Below, piece by piece: positions 7,122 to 13,104 of a stretch of 13,284 nucleotides of DNA. The notes below the pieces were generated by a model. That model was not told the DNA's origin and ran no database searches. It saw only the letters and a list, made by a program, of their open reading frames with translations. The position numbers were made by a program, and so were the translations under genes. Source of the DNA: Tepidimicrobium sp. (GTDB taxonomy: Bacteria; Bacillota; Clostridia; Tissierellales; Tepidimicrobiaceae); the NCBI GenBank assembly GCA_012839395.1, contig DUNJ01000017.1, positions 1 through 13,284 on the forward strand, read 5' to 3'. How positions within the stretch are numbered: position 1 is the first letter of the stretch; every line of letters starts with the position of its first letter.

Positions 7122-7165
7122 ATATTAAAACCCCATCTATGGAAATATAGATGGGGTTTTAATAT
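7122..7165. terminator. bidirectional terminator between hcp and selW-like gene
   Basis: A perfect 19-base-pair stem joins 7122-7140 and 7147-7165 around a six-base loop. It contains CCCCATCTAT/ATAGATGGGG and is flanked by AAAA on the left arm and TTTTAATAT on the right, so each strand ends the stem in a T-rich tract. It begins 5 bases after the hcp stop and lies 12 bases after the stop of the convergent selenoprotein gene, serving both. Confidence 0.92.
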
Positions 7166-7177
7166 AGGGTTATTGAC

Positions 7178-7420
7178 TTAGTTTAACTTATCCTTAATTA
7201 TACTTTCAATTTCATTGTCTTCGGGAAATCGATCTAATTTCTTTTTGGAGAAAATTAGATCATCTCCAAGGGTTATCTCAAATACACCACCTGAGGATGG
7301 AATCAATATAAGTTGAGAGAGGCTATTTTGATGTTCACTCAATAGATTATTACTTAGAGCAACTGCTCGTTCTAAATAGCCTCATTCGGTGCAATATTCA
7401 ATACTTATTATTTTGTTCAT
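7178..7420 (-). CDS. selW: selenoprotein W-like (Rdx family) protein with in-frame UGA = Sec13
   Basis: An 80-residue protein when TGA at 7384-7382 is read as selenocysteine. The start is MNKIISIEYCTEUGYLERA, so the redox motif is CxxU at residues 10-13, where mammalian SelW also has it, and U is followed by GY. Further family marks are LIPSSGGVFEI (39-49), LIFSKKK (55-61) and RFP (64-66). Everything either side of the UGA stays in one frame, without other stops, to TAA at 7180-7178. The SD is strong: AAAGGAG at 7435-7429, eight bases before the ATG. A hairpin fitting a bacterial SECIS follows the UGA. Standard gene callers would miss this gene or split it. Rdx proteins are small thioredoxin-like redox proteins of uncertain substrate. 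A weak promoter candidate is TTGTTA (7488-7483) and TAAATA (7465-7460), 17 bases apart. It faces hcp, so a shared redox context is possible. Confidence 0.88.
7319..7383 (-). repeat. 10-base inverted repeat starting inside the UGA codon
   Basis: On the - strand GAGGCTATTT (7383-7374) includes the GA of the recoded UGA and pairs perfectly with AAATAGCCTC (7328-7319). The 45 bases between contain the short SECIS-like hairpin. In RNA this would enclose the SECIS hairpin in a larger stem-loop. Confidence 0.6.
7354..7384 (-). promoter_or_regulatory. candidate bacterial SECIS element for UGA recoding
   Basis: Downstream of the UGA (7384-7382) the - strand holds GAGC (7368-7365), loop AGTT (7364-7361) and GCTC (7360-7357), with outer TTA/TAA pairing. 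The apical loop starts 18 bases after the UGA and has G as its second base; this fits the usual bacterial SECIS pattern of a short G-containing apical loop 16-37 bases downstream. The stem is short, so the exact fold is uncertain. Confidence 0.6.
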
Positions 7421-7512
7421 ACGGATCGCTCCTTTAATTTAAATAATTTTTTTATGCTATATTTACCCACCTAACTGAAAACTAACAATAAAGATATCAA
7501 CATATCCCTAGA

Positions 7513-7563
7513 TTATCCACAGCGTTTGGGTTGAAGATGGACTTCAAAGAGCACTTATCCACA
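7513..7563 (+). repeat. pair of perfect DnaA boxes
   Basis: TTATCCACA occurs at 7513-7521 and again at 7555-7563, in the same orientation and 42 bases apart, each followed by G. This is the consensus DnaA-binding nonamer. No dnaA, dnaN or other replication gene is in the window. The pair could be a DnaA-titration or regulatory site, or a remnant. The match to the nonamer is certain; function is not known. Confidence 0.5.
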
Positions 7564-7720
7564 GGCAGGTTCTATATTTTACCCCCTTCATAGGGTTTAG
7601 GCCGATCTATGTTATAGTTTAATCTCTTGGCGGTTTTCAATGGCCAGAGCAATATCATCCTTGTTCATTTAGACTTTGTAAAGAGACAAAAGGGAATTGA
7701 TTATATAATAAATCTGGACC

Positions 7721-7896
7721 TATTTTCAGGTAAGCTCAATTATTACTACTACAGGCTATGCTATAGTAGATTTTGATCAGTGGCCTGCATTTCGCAGGAT
7801 AATTTTATTTCTACTGATATTTATTGGAGGTTGTGCTGGCTCTACATCAGGGGGGAGTTCTCTAAGATATTTCATCCTAGAGCTATTATCCCTATA
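7721..7896 (+). pseudogene. TrkH/KtrB potassium-transporter remnant
   Basis: From 7721 one frame reads YFQVSSIITTTGYAIVDF, then DQWPAFRR, a hydrophobic stretch, and FIGGCAGSTSGG (ending at 7855). This is the hallmark pore region of TrkH/KtrB K+ transporters (SIITTTG, FIGGCAGST). The next conserved block, HPRAIIPI (7873-7896), lies in another frame and only about six codons later instead of roughly twenty, followed at once by TGA. In-frame stops precede 7721. The gene is therefore truncated at both ends with an internal deletion and frameshift, and cannot make a working transporter. Weakly similar residues may continue to about 7945. Confidence 0.8.
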
Positions 7897-7951
7897 TGAG
7901 GAAGTTATAGGAAGTGATCATTGCCCGGGGGTGTTGAAAATGAAAAATAAC

Positions 7952-8656
7952 TTATCCTTCTAGATAGGCTGTTTTAACCCTTTCATCTTCCAGCATATCT
8001 TTAGCATTGCCCTCTATCTCTATGCGGCCATTCCGAATTATATATGCTCTATTAGCAGCATTTAAAGCCATATATGCATTTTGTTCTACGAGTAATACTG
8101 TGGTGCCCTCTTTGTTAATATTCTCTATGATTGAAAATATTTCGTTTACTATTATTGGAGCTAATCCCATAGAGGGTTCATCCAATAACAGCAGCTTAGG
8201 TCTAGACATAAGACCTCTAGCTATAGCAAGCATCTGCTGCTCCCCGCCGGATAGGGTTCCGGCCATTTGATTTTTTCGCTCAAAAAGTCTTGGAAAGAGG
8301 GAGAAAGCTCTTTCATAATCCTCTTTGATCCCAGTTCTATCATTCCTTATATATGCCCCCATCTCTAGATTCTCCATAACGCTCATTCGCGAAAAAACCC
8401 TTCTTCCTTCCGGAACATGGGATATCCCTAATTTAACTATATCTGGAGCATTCATAGAAGTTATATCTTGGCCATTGAATTTGATACTTCCGGTGCCAGC
8501 TCTTTGTATACCGGATATGGCTTTTAAAGTTGTGCTCTTCCCAGCTCCATTAGCTCCGATAAGGGTAACCACTTCCCCTGGCTTTATCCTTATGCTCATA
8601 TCTTTTAAGGCGTGGATGGCTCCATAGAATACGTCTATATTTGAAATTTCTAACAT
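7952..8656 (-). CDS. livF: LivF, branched-chain amino acid ABC transporter ATPase
   Basis: A 234-residue ABC ATPase. Walker A is GANGAGKS (residues 34-41), the signature LSGGEQ (135-140), Walker B LLLLDE (155-160), and the switch region is VEQN (190-193), the LivF-type form with Gln in place of the usual His. VPEGRRVFSRMSVMENLEMGA (81-101) is diagnostic of LivF. It pairs with LivG to power uptake of leucine, isoleucine and valine through LivH/LivM. Its ATG overlaps the livG stop by one base (TAATG), with AGGAGG inside the livG 3' end, implying coupled translation. It is the last gene of the operon; I see no clear terminator between its stop and the TrkH remnant downstream. Confidence 0.95.
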   Translation of the reverse strand: MLEISNIDVFYGAIHALKDMSIRIKPGEVVTLIGANGAGKSTTLKAISGIQRAGTGSIKFNGQDITSMNAPDIVKLGISHVPEGRRVFSRMSVMENLEMGAYIRNDRTGIKEDYERAFSLFPRLFERKNQMAGTLSGGEQQMLAIARGLMSRPKLLLLDEPSMGLAPIIVNEIFSIIENINKEGTTVLLVEQNAYMALNAANRAYIIRNGRIEIEGNAKDMLEDERVKTAYLEG

Positions 8657-9432
8657 TATTCTACCTCCTCACCAAGATAGGCTTTGACTACCTTCTTGTT
8701 TTGTTGTACTTCTTCAGGGGTGCCGCTTGCAATCAAATTGCCATAATCGAATACAAATATTCTTTCACATATGTTCATTACCAATGACATGTCATGTTCA
8801 ATTAAAATGACTGTAAGCCTAAATTCATCTTTAATCCATTTAATTAGATTCATCAATTCTCTAGTTTCCCTGGGATTCATACCAGCGGCAGGTTCATCTA
8901 GAAGGAGTATCTTGGGGTTTGCTGCCAGCGCCCTTGCAATCTCCAGTTTTCTTTGATCTCCATAGGGAAGATTTTTTGCCAATTCATATTTTTTATCCAA
9001 TAGGTTGAGCCTATCCAATAGCCTATCAGTTTTCTTATATATTTCATTTTCGCTTTTAAAATAGGATGGTAATCTAAATAATGCGCAAAACACCCCATAT
9101 TTAAGCTCGCTATGAAAACCGATTAAAACATTATCCATAACTGACATATTTTGAAAGAGCCTTATATTTTGAAAGGTCCTAGAGATGCCATAATGGGTTA
9201 TTTTATGTGGTTTTAAATCGTGGGTTGTAATCTTACTATCCAAATTATAGATAATATCACCGGAATTTGGAGAATATAGCCCGGTCAATAGGTTGAAAAA
9301 GGTGGTCTTACCTGCTCCGTTTGGACCGATTATCCCAATTATCTCCCCAGCCTCTATATCTAGGCTTACATCGGTAACTGCGCTGATTCCACCGAAAGTT
9401 TTGGTTAAATTATTTACCTTCAATACTGGCAT
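8656..9432 (-). CDS. livG: LivG, branched-chain amino acid ABC transporter ATPase
   Basis: A 258-residue ABC ATPase. Walker A is GPNGAGKT (residues 36-43), the Q-loop is in ISRTFQNIRLF (83-93), the signature is LPYGDQRK (155-162), Walker B ILLLDE (175-180), and the switch His213 is in LIEHDMSLVM. The signature differs from the LSGGQ consensus in the way LivG proteins usually do, and EPAAGMNP is also typical. It forms the nucleotide-binding pair with LivF at the inner face of the membrane. The ATG directly follows the livM stop (TAG-ATG), and its AGGAGG lies inside the last livM codons, so translation is coupled. Confidence 0.95.
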   Translation of the reverse strand: MPVLKVNNLTKTFGGISAVTDVSLDIEAGEIIGIIGPNGAGKTTFFNLLTGLYSPNSGDIIYNLDSKITTHDLKPHKITHYGISRTFQNIRLFQNMSVMDNVLIGFHSELKYGVFCALFRLPSYFKSENEIYKKTDRLLDRLNLLDKKYELAKNLPYGDQRKLEIARALAANPKILLLDEPAAGMNPRETRELMNLIKWIKDEFRLTVILIEHDMSLVMNICERIFVFDYGNLIASGTPEEVQQNKKVVKAYLGEEVE

Positions 9433-10365
9433 CTAAATTGACCTCCTTTTCTTTTTGCCTATAATAAATTTGTCATCACCTATAAGTCCAGTTGGCCTAT
9501 AGATCATTATTCCAAATAGTATCAATGAATATATAATCATTCTCAATTCCGGTATGCCCTGCAGGAAGGAAGAGATTATGGTTAACACTATGGCCCCAAC
9601 AATGGAGCCAGCTATGCTCTTCATGCCACCAAAGACAACTATTACTAAAATATCTATAGATTTCATAAATCCAAAGGAATCAGGTTTTATGAAATAGAAG
9701 TAATTGGCGTACAAGGCCCCAGCTATACCAGCAAAAAAGGCGCCCATTGCAAAGGCTAGTACCTTATAGTAAGTAGCATTGACACCCATAATTTCAGCAG
9801 CTATTTCATCCTCCCTTATGGCGGCACATGCCCTACCATGATAGGAATTGATAAAGTTGTATATTAATACAATCGTAGCTGCCGTCAATATAAAAGTCCA
9901 AGTCCAGTTAGTATACTGGGGTATATCATTAAATCCTATAGCTCCACCAATATAATCTATGTTTAAAGCTAAAATCCTTACAATTTCACCGAAACCAAGG
10001 GTGGCAATAGCCAGATAATCCCCCTTCAACCTAAGGGTGGGGACTCCAATCAATATACCTGCAATGGCTGCTGCGGCCCCCGATAGGACTATGGATAGTA
10101 TGAAGGGTTGCCCAAAATTGGCTGTTAGTATTGCAGAGGTATATGCCCCTATGGACATAAAGGCGGCATGCCCTAAGGAAAATTGGCCCGTAAAACCTGT
10201 AATTAGATTTAAACTGACAGCCAGTATGATGTTTATACCGATGACGATCATATTTAACTGTAGATAGGAATCTATAATATTTTTATTGATCATAAAATTT
10301 GTTACGGCATAAAATGCTAGCAATCCAATTATGATCATAATTTGTTTTCTGCTAAGTCTTTTCAT
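9433..10365 (-). CDS. livM: LivM, branched-chain amino acid ABC transporter permease
   Basis: A 310-residue polytopic membrane protein with about eight to ten hydrophobic segments. SLNLITGFTGQFSLGHAAF (residues 51-69) is the LivM signature, and GRACAAIREDEIAAEIMGVN (177-196) is the cytoplasmic EAA-type loop that docks the ATPases. The basic C-terminus (GKKKRRSI) is also typical. With LivH it forms the membrane channel. It starts 12 bases after the livH stop, with GAGGAGTGG as SD, and its last codons supply the SD for livG. Confidence 0.95.
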   Translation of the reverse strand: MKRLSRKQIMIIIGLLAFYAVTNFMINKNIIDSYLQLNMIVIGINIILAVSLNLITGFTGQFSLGHAAFMSIGAYTSAILTANFGQPFILSIVLSGAAAAIAGILIGVPTLRLKGDYLAIATLGFGEIVRILALNIDYIGGAIGFNDIPQYTNWTWTFILTAATIVLIYNFINSYHGRACAAIREDEIAAEIMGVNATYYKVLAFAMGAFFAGIAGALYANYFYFIKPDSFGFMKSIDILVIVVFGGMKSIAGSIVGAIVLTIISSFLQGIPELRMIIYSLILFGIMIYRPTGLIGDDKFIIGKKKRRSI

Positions 10366-10377
10366 TTTTCCACTCCT

Positions 10378-11262
10378 CTATACCTTTTCCCTAGTAGTTT
10401 TGCCCAGCAACCCATTGGGTTTTACCAGGAGTACTAGGATCAGTATTGCAAAGGCGATTGCATCCTTGAATACGGACCCCCCGTAGGCACTTACCATGGT
10501 TTCCGTCATTCCAAGGAAAAACCCTCCAAATACCGCCCCTGGAATTATTCCAATTCCCCCTAATACTGCCGCAACAAAGGCTTTTAATCCCGGTGTTGCA
10601 CCCATTAGGGGGTTTATGGTATTGTAATATACTCCTACAAGAACTCCCGCTGCGCCAGCTAGTGCGGATCCTATAGCAAAGGTGAAAGATATAACTTGAT
10701 CCACGTTTATCCCCATAAGCTCAGCGGCTTCCTTATCGATTGATACTGCCCTCATGGCCTTTCCTATCTTAGTTTTATGAACGACGTATTGTAGAGCTAC
10801 CATTAATACTGCTGTAATCAATATTATATAGATGTTTTTCACATCCAATATTATACTTCCATTTAAAAAGGATAACTTTCTATTTGTTATAATATTTGGA
10901 AAGGTCCTTGTATCTGGCCTTGCAAAGTACATCATAGTATACTGTAGAAATAGGGATACACTAATAGCTGTAATAAGAGCAGCTATTCTAGTGGAATTTC
11001 TCATCGGCTTGTAAGCTACTTTCTCTATAAGCATTCCTAACAAACTACATATCAACATGGAGCTTATTAGTGCGGGAAGGAAACCTAGGCCCAAAAAGGT
11101 TGTTAATGCAAATCCTACGTAAGCTCCAACCATATAAATTTCACCATGGGCAAAATTTATTAAGTTTATAATTCCATATACCATGGTATATCCTAGGGCT
11201 ATTAATGCATATATGCTGCCTAGAGATAGACCATTTATTAGTTGTTGTAATAATTGTTCCAT
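10378..11262 (-). CDS. livH: LivH, branched-chain amino acid ABC transporter permease
   Basis: A 294-residue polytopic membrane protein. The N-terminal block NGLSLGSIYALIALGYTMVYG (residues 10-30), together with INLINFAHGEIYM (32-44), is the LivH hallmark. The EAA-type loop is IGKAMRAVSIDKEAAELMGI (166-185), and the C-terminus ends in LLVKPNGLLGKTTREKV. It forms the permease with LivM. The SD AAGGAG lies just upstream of the ATG. The gene is separated from livJ by 72 bases holding a strong hairpin, which fits lower expression than the binding protein. Confidence 0.95.
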   Translation of the reverse strand: MEQLLQQLINGLSLGSIYALIALGYTMVYGIINLINFAHGEIYMVGAYVGFALTTFLGLGFLPALISSMLICSLLGMLIEKVAYKPMRNSTRIAALITAISVSLFLQYTMMYFARPDTRTFPNIITNRKLSFLNGSIILDVKNIYIILITAVLMVALQYVVHKTKIGKAMRAVSIDKEAAELMGINVDQVISFTFAIGSALAGAAGVLVGVYYNTINPLMGATPGLKAFVAAVLGGIGIIPGAVFGGFFLGMTETMVSAYGGSVFKDAIAFAILILVLLVKPNGLLGKTTREKV

Positions 11263-11289
11263 ATTTCGTTGCTCCTTTTTGTAAGAACA

Positions 11290-11322
11290 AAATCTTTAGG
11301 GGCAATAGTCCCCTAAAGATTT
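11290..11322 (-). terminator. hairpin between livJ and livH (attenuator or RNA-stabilising)
   Basis: A perfect 13-base-pair stem: AAATCTTTAGGGG (11290-11302) pairs with CCCCTAAAGATTT (11310-11322) around a seven-base loop. On the transcribed - strand the stem is followed by TGTTCTTAC rather than a long T run, so termination would be partial. It begins 12 bases after the livJ stop. Such hairpins often protect the 3' end of the binding-protein message and raise its level over the permeases. Confidence 0.75.
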
Positions 11323-11334
11323 CATCCTATATTG

Positions 11335-12510
11335 TTATCTTGGATCCAACTTCTTTAAAAATGTTGGAGTTCCTTCTTTCATCTCTATTATGGTTACGGA
11401 CTTTACAGGGTTATGAAACTCATCCATAGAGAAGGATCCAGTTACCCCTGAAAACTCTTCAGTTGCTGCAAGTGCCTCTCTTAATTTCTCGGTATCTGCT
11501 TCTCCTGCCCTTTCAAGTGCGTCTTTTAGGAAATAAGCTAAGTCATATCCTAGGGCATTGAAAGCATCTGCCTCTTTATTGTATTTCTCTTCAAAGCTCT
11601 CCTTAAATGAAACCACTTCTTTTGCATCATCCATTGGAGAATAGTGACTTGAATAGTATACATCGTTCAAGGTATCTTTGCCAGCTATTTCAATTAGTTT
11701 TGGAGATTCATAGCCATCGGCACCTAGTATGGGTACATCGAATCCCATCTCTCTGGCTTGCCTAATTATTAGCCCAACCTCTTCATAGTATCCAGGTACA
11801 AATAGTACATCTGGATCCATTCCCTTAAGATTGGTTAAAACCGCTTTAAAGTCGGTTTCACTAGCCTGATACGCTTCTTCAGCTATAATAGTACCGCCCG
11901 CCCCCTCATAGGTTTCTTTAAAGGCCTTTGCAAGCCCTTTGGCATAGTCACTAGTAGTATCTCCCAGTATAGCTGCATTCTTCGACTCTAGGTCTTGAAC
12001 TGCAAATTCAGCCATTATAACCCCTTGGAAGGAATCGCTGTAGCAGGTTTTAAATACATATTCCCTTACATTACCATCAGCATCTATGGTGATATCATCT
12101 GCCGTAGCGGAGGCTGAGATCAAAGGAATCTTATTCTGGGTAGCAGCTGGTATTGCAGCTTTTGTATTCCCAGATGTAGCTGGCCCCAATAAAGCAATTA
12201 CATTTTCCCTTGTAGCCAACCTAGCAGAAACATTGGCTGCCTCTGAATCTTCGGATTTATTGTCAACCTTAACCAACTCTATCTGCTTTCCTAATACCCC
12301 ACCAGCCGCATTAATTTCCTCCACCGCTAATTCGATACCATCTGTTAGGTTTGAACCATAAGTTGCAACTTCTCCTGACAACTCATAATTTAATCCAACC
12401 CTAATGGTATCTGAGTCACCGGTGCCGCCTCCAGCTGGGCTGGATCCACATCCTGCAACCAAGCTCAATACTAAAACCAATGAAAATATTATAAACAAAC
12501 TTCTTTTCAT
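11335..12510 (-). CDS. livJ: LivJ/LivK, branched-chain amino acid-binding lipoprotein
   Basis: A 391-residue type I periplasmic-binding-fold protein (Leu/Ile/Val receptor family). Residues 1-20 are a signal peptide (MKRSLFIIFSLVLVLS...), and LVAGC (17-21) is the lipobox, so Cys21 is lipidated and the protein is tethered outside the membrane. Family marks include IRVGLNYELSGEVATYGSN (36-54), IELAVEEINAAGGVLGKQIELV (60-81), LLGPATSGNTKA (107-118), IPLISASAT (129-137) and the acceptor-like end of the fold. The SD AAGGGGTG lies eight bases before the ATG. It is the first gene of the liv operon, after a T-box leader. Ligand choice among Leu, Ile and Val is not determined by sequence, though the T-box suggests isoleucine. 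Confidence 0.95.
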   Translation of the reverse strand: MKRSLFIIFSLVLVLSLVAGCGSSPAGGGTGDSDTIRVGLNYELSGEVATYGSNLTDGIELAVEEINAAGGVLGKQIELVKVDNKSEDSEAANVSARLATRENVIALLGPATSGNTKAAIPAATQNKIPLISASATADDITIDADGNVREYVFKTCYSDSFQGVIMAEFAVQDLESKNAAILGDTTSDYAKGLAKAFKETYEGAGGTIIAEEAYQASETDFKAVLTNLKGMDPDVLFVPGYYEEVGLIIRQAREMGFDVPILGADGYESPKLIEIAGKDTLNDVYYSSHYSPMDDAKEVVSFKESFEEKYNKEADAFNALGYDLAYFLKDALERAGEADTEKLREALAATEEFSGVTGSFSMDEFHNPVKSVTIIEMKEGTPTFLKKLDPR

Positions 12511-12535
12511 TAAAACACACCCCTTTTAATCATTT

Positions 12536-12598
12536 TTACATTTTTACTAAACCTTTTTCAATTAAAATATCTTCTTCACTATCATCTATGTTAATCAA
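12536..12598 (-). CDS. possible 20-codon leader ORF before livJ
   Basis: Between the T-box terminator and livJ, a TTG at 12598-12596 is preceded by AAGGGGG with an eight-base gap. It opens a 20-codon frame, (M)INIDDSEEDILIEKGLVKM, ending with TAA at 12538-12536, 25 bases before the livJ ATG. Seven of the 20 codons are Ile, Leu or Val. The SD and spacing match the TTG start proposed for moaD. It may be a regulatory leader peptide or chance; there is no homology to support it. Confidence 0.35.
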   Translation of the reverse strand: MINIDDSEEDILIEKGLVKM

Positions 12599-12624
12599 AT
12601 TAAATTCCCCCTTCATAAATAGAT

Positions 12625-12898
12625 TATATAAAGAGCCTCTATATGTTTTTACATATAGAGGCTCCTCGAAGCGTTACCACTCTATTTCATAACTATCTCA
12701 CGATAATTACCTCACCAGGTTCGATAGGCGTTGTAACCTATTTAAACCCTGCCCTTTTAACGGGGGCTACCGATATAGCTTACTAGGTTTCGGCTATATG
12801 ACTCTGAAGTGATTGCTCGCCATTAGGTCAAAACTGGTTCTCACCTAATCCAGCTCTCTGTATTTGATCTACTTAATGGCTCACTCTTCATCATAGTC
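12625..12898 (-). ncRNA. T-box leader of the liv operon, probable isoleucine (AUC) specifier
   Basis: Read on the - strand. Stem I spans 12898-12801: basal GACT/AGTC and TGAAG/CTTCA, then distal GCCATTA/TAATGGC, with the AGAGAG bulge and the GGTGAGA distal loop inside a CTGG/CCAG stem. The specifier loop has AGUGA on its 5' side and GAGCAAUCA on its 3' side; AUC at 12813-12811 followed by A is the best specifier codon (Ile). A hairpin (TAATTATC/GATAGTTA) precedes the T-box AGAGTGGTAACGC (12683-12671), whose UGGU bulge would pair with an NCCA end carrying discriminator A, as in tRNA-Ile. A terminator follows. Uncharged tRNA would favour the antiterminator and switch on uptake. T-box identity is strong; specifier placement is by eye. 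Confidence 0.88.
12633..12664 (-). terminator. T-box-controlled intrinsic terminator
   Basis: GAGCCTCTATATGT (12633-12646) pairs with ACATATAGAGGCTC (12651-12664) in a perfect 14-base-pair stem with a four-base loop. On the - strand it is followed by TTTATATAATC. The left arm of the RNA stem overlaps the sequence that would pair with the T-box in the antiterminator. Confidence 0.88.
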
Positions 12899-12933
12899 TT
12901 TATGTATAACCTTATTTTATTGATTGTAAAACA

Positions 12934-12945
12934 AGATTGCAATCT
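12934..12945. repeat. 12-base palindrome just downstream of the liv transcription start
   Basis: AGATTGCAATCT is perfectly self-complementary, and pairing continues outwards with one bulge over 12931-12949. It lies between the predicted transcription start (near 12960) and T-box Stem I, so it could be an operator or an extra 5' hairpin. Confidence 0.45.
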
Positions 12946-12966
12946 TTGTTTTTGTAGTTAAAGTAT

Positions 12967-12995
12967 AATATAGCATGATAATTTATCATTGTCAA
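12967..12995 (-). promoter_or_regulatory. liv operon promoter with palindromic spacer
   Basis: On the - strand a perfect TTGACA (12995-12990) and TATATT (12972-12967) are 17 bases apart, a near-consensus sigma-A promoter placing the start near 12960. The 15 bases 12975-12989 (ATGATAATTTATCAT) inside the spacer form a perfect inverted repeat of 7-base arms around one base, a likely repressor operator. Confidence 0.8.
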
Positions 12996-13104
12996 TACTA
13001 TTCAGAAAACTTTTTGGGTGTATTGTAAAATGAACTGCAACAATTAAAAAGACATAAAGTTTGCTATACCTAAGTTACCAGCAACTAAGAAGGGAGCAAA
13101 CAAT

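Larger units (their letters stand above)
7421..7951. other. gene-free interval with remnants
   Basis: No intact gene lies between the selW-like start and the livF stop. The interval holds the selW SD and possible promoter, two DnaA-box sequences (7513-7521 and 7555-7563) and a decayed TrkH fragment (7721-7896 and perhaps to about 7945). The stretch 7564-7720 shows nothing recognisable. Confidence 0.6.

Noticed and set aside
7382..7384. TGA in the selW-like frame as an inactivating nonsense mutation
   Set aside because: It sits exactly at the U of CxxU, the rest of the frame is intact and family-like, and SD and SECIS-like features are present. A pseudogene would not be expected to break only there.
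7612..7668. Small - strand frame reading MNKDDIALAIENRQEIKL
   Set aside because: No Shine-Dalgarno site, no recognisable family, and only 18 codons; probably chance within decayed sequence.
12975..12989. Fur or PerR box in the liv promoter
   Set aside because: The half-sites TGATAA/TTATCA are one base apart instead of three as in the 7-1-7 Fur-type box, and the operon is not an iron or peroxide gene set. I keep it as an unassigned operator.
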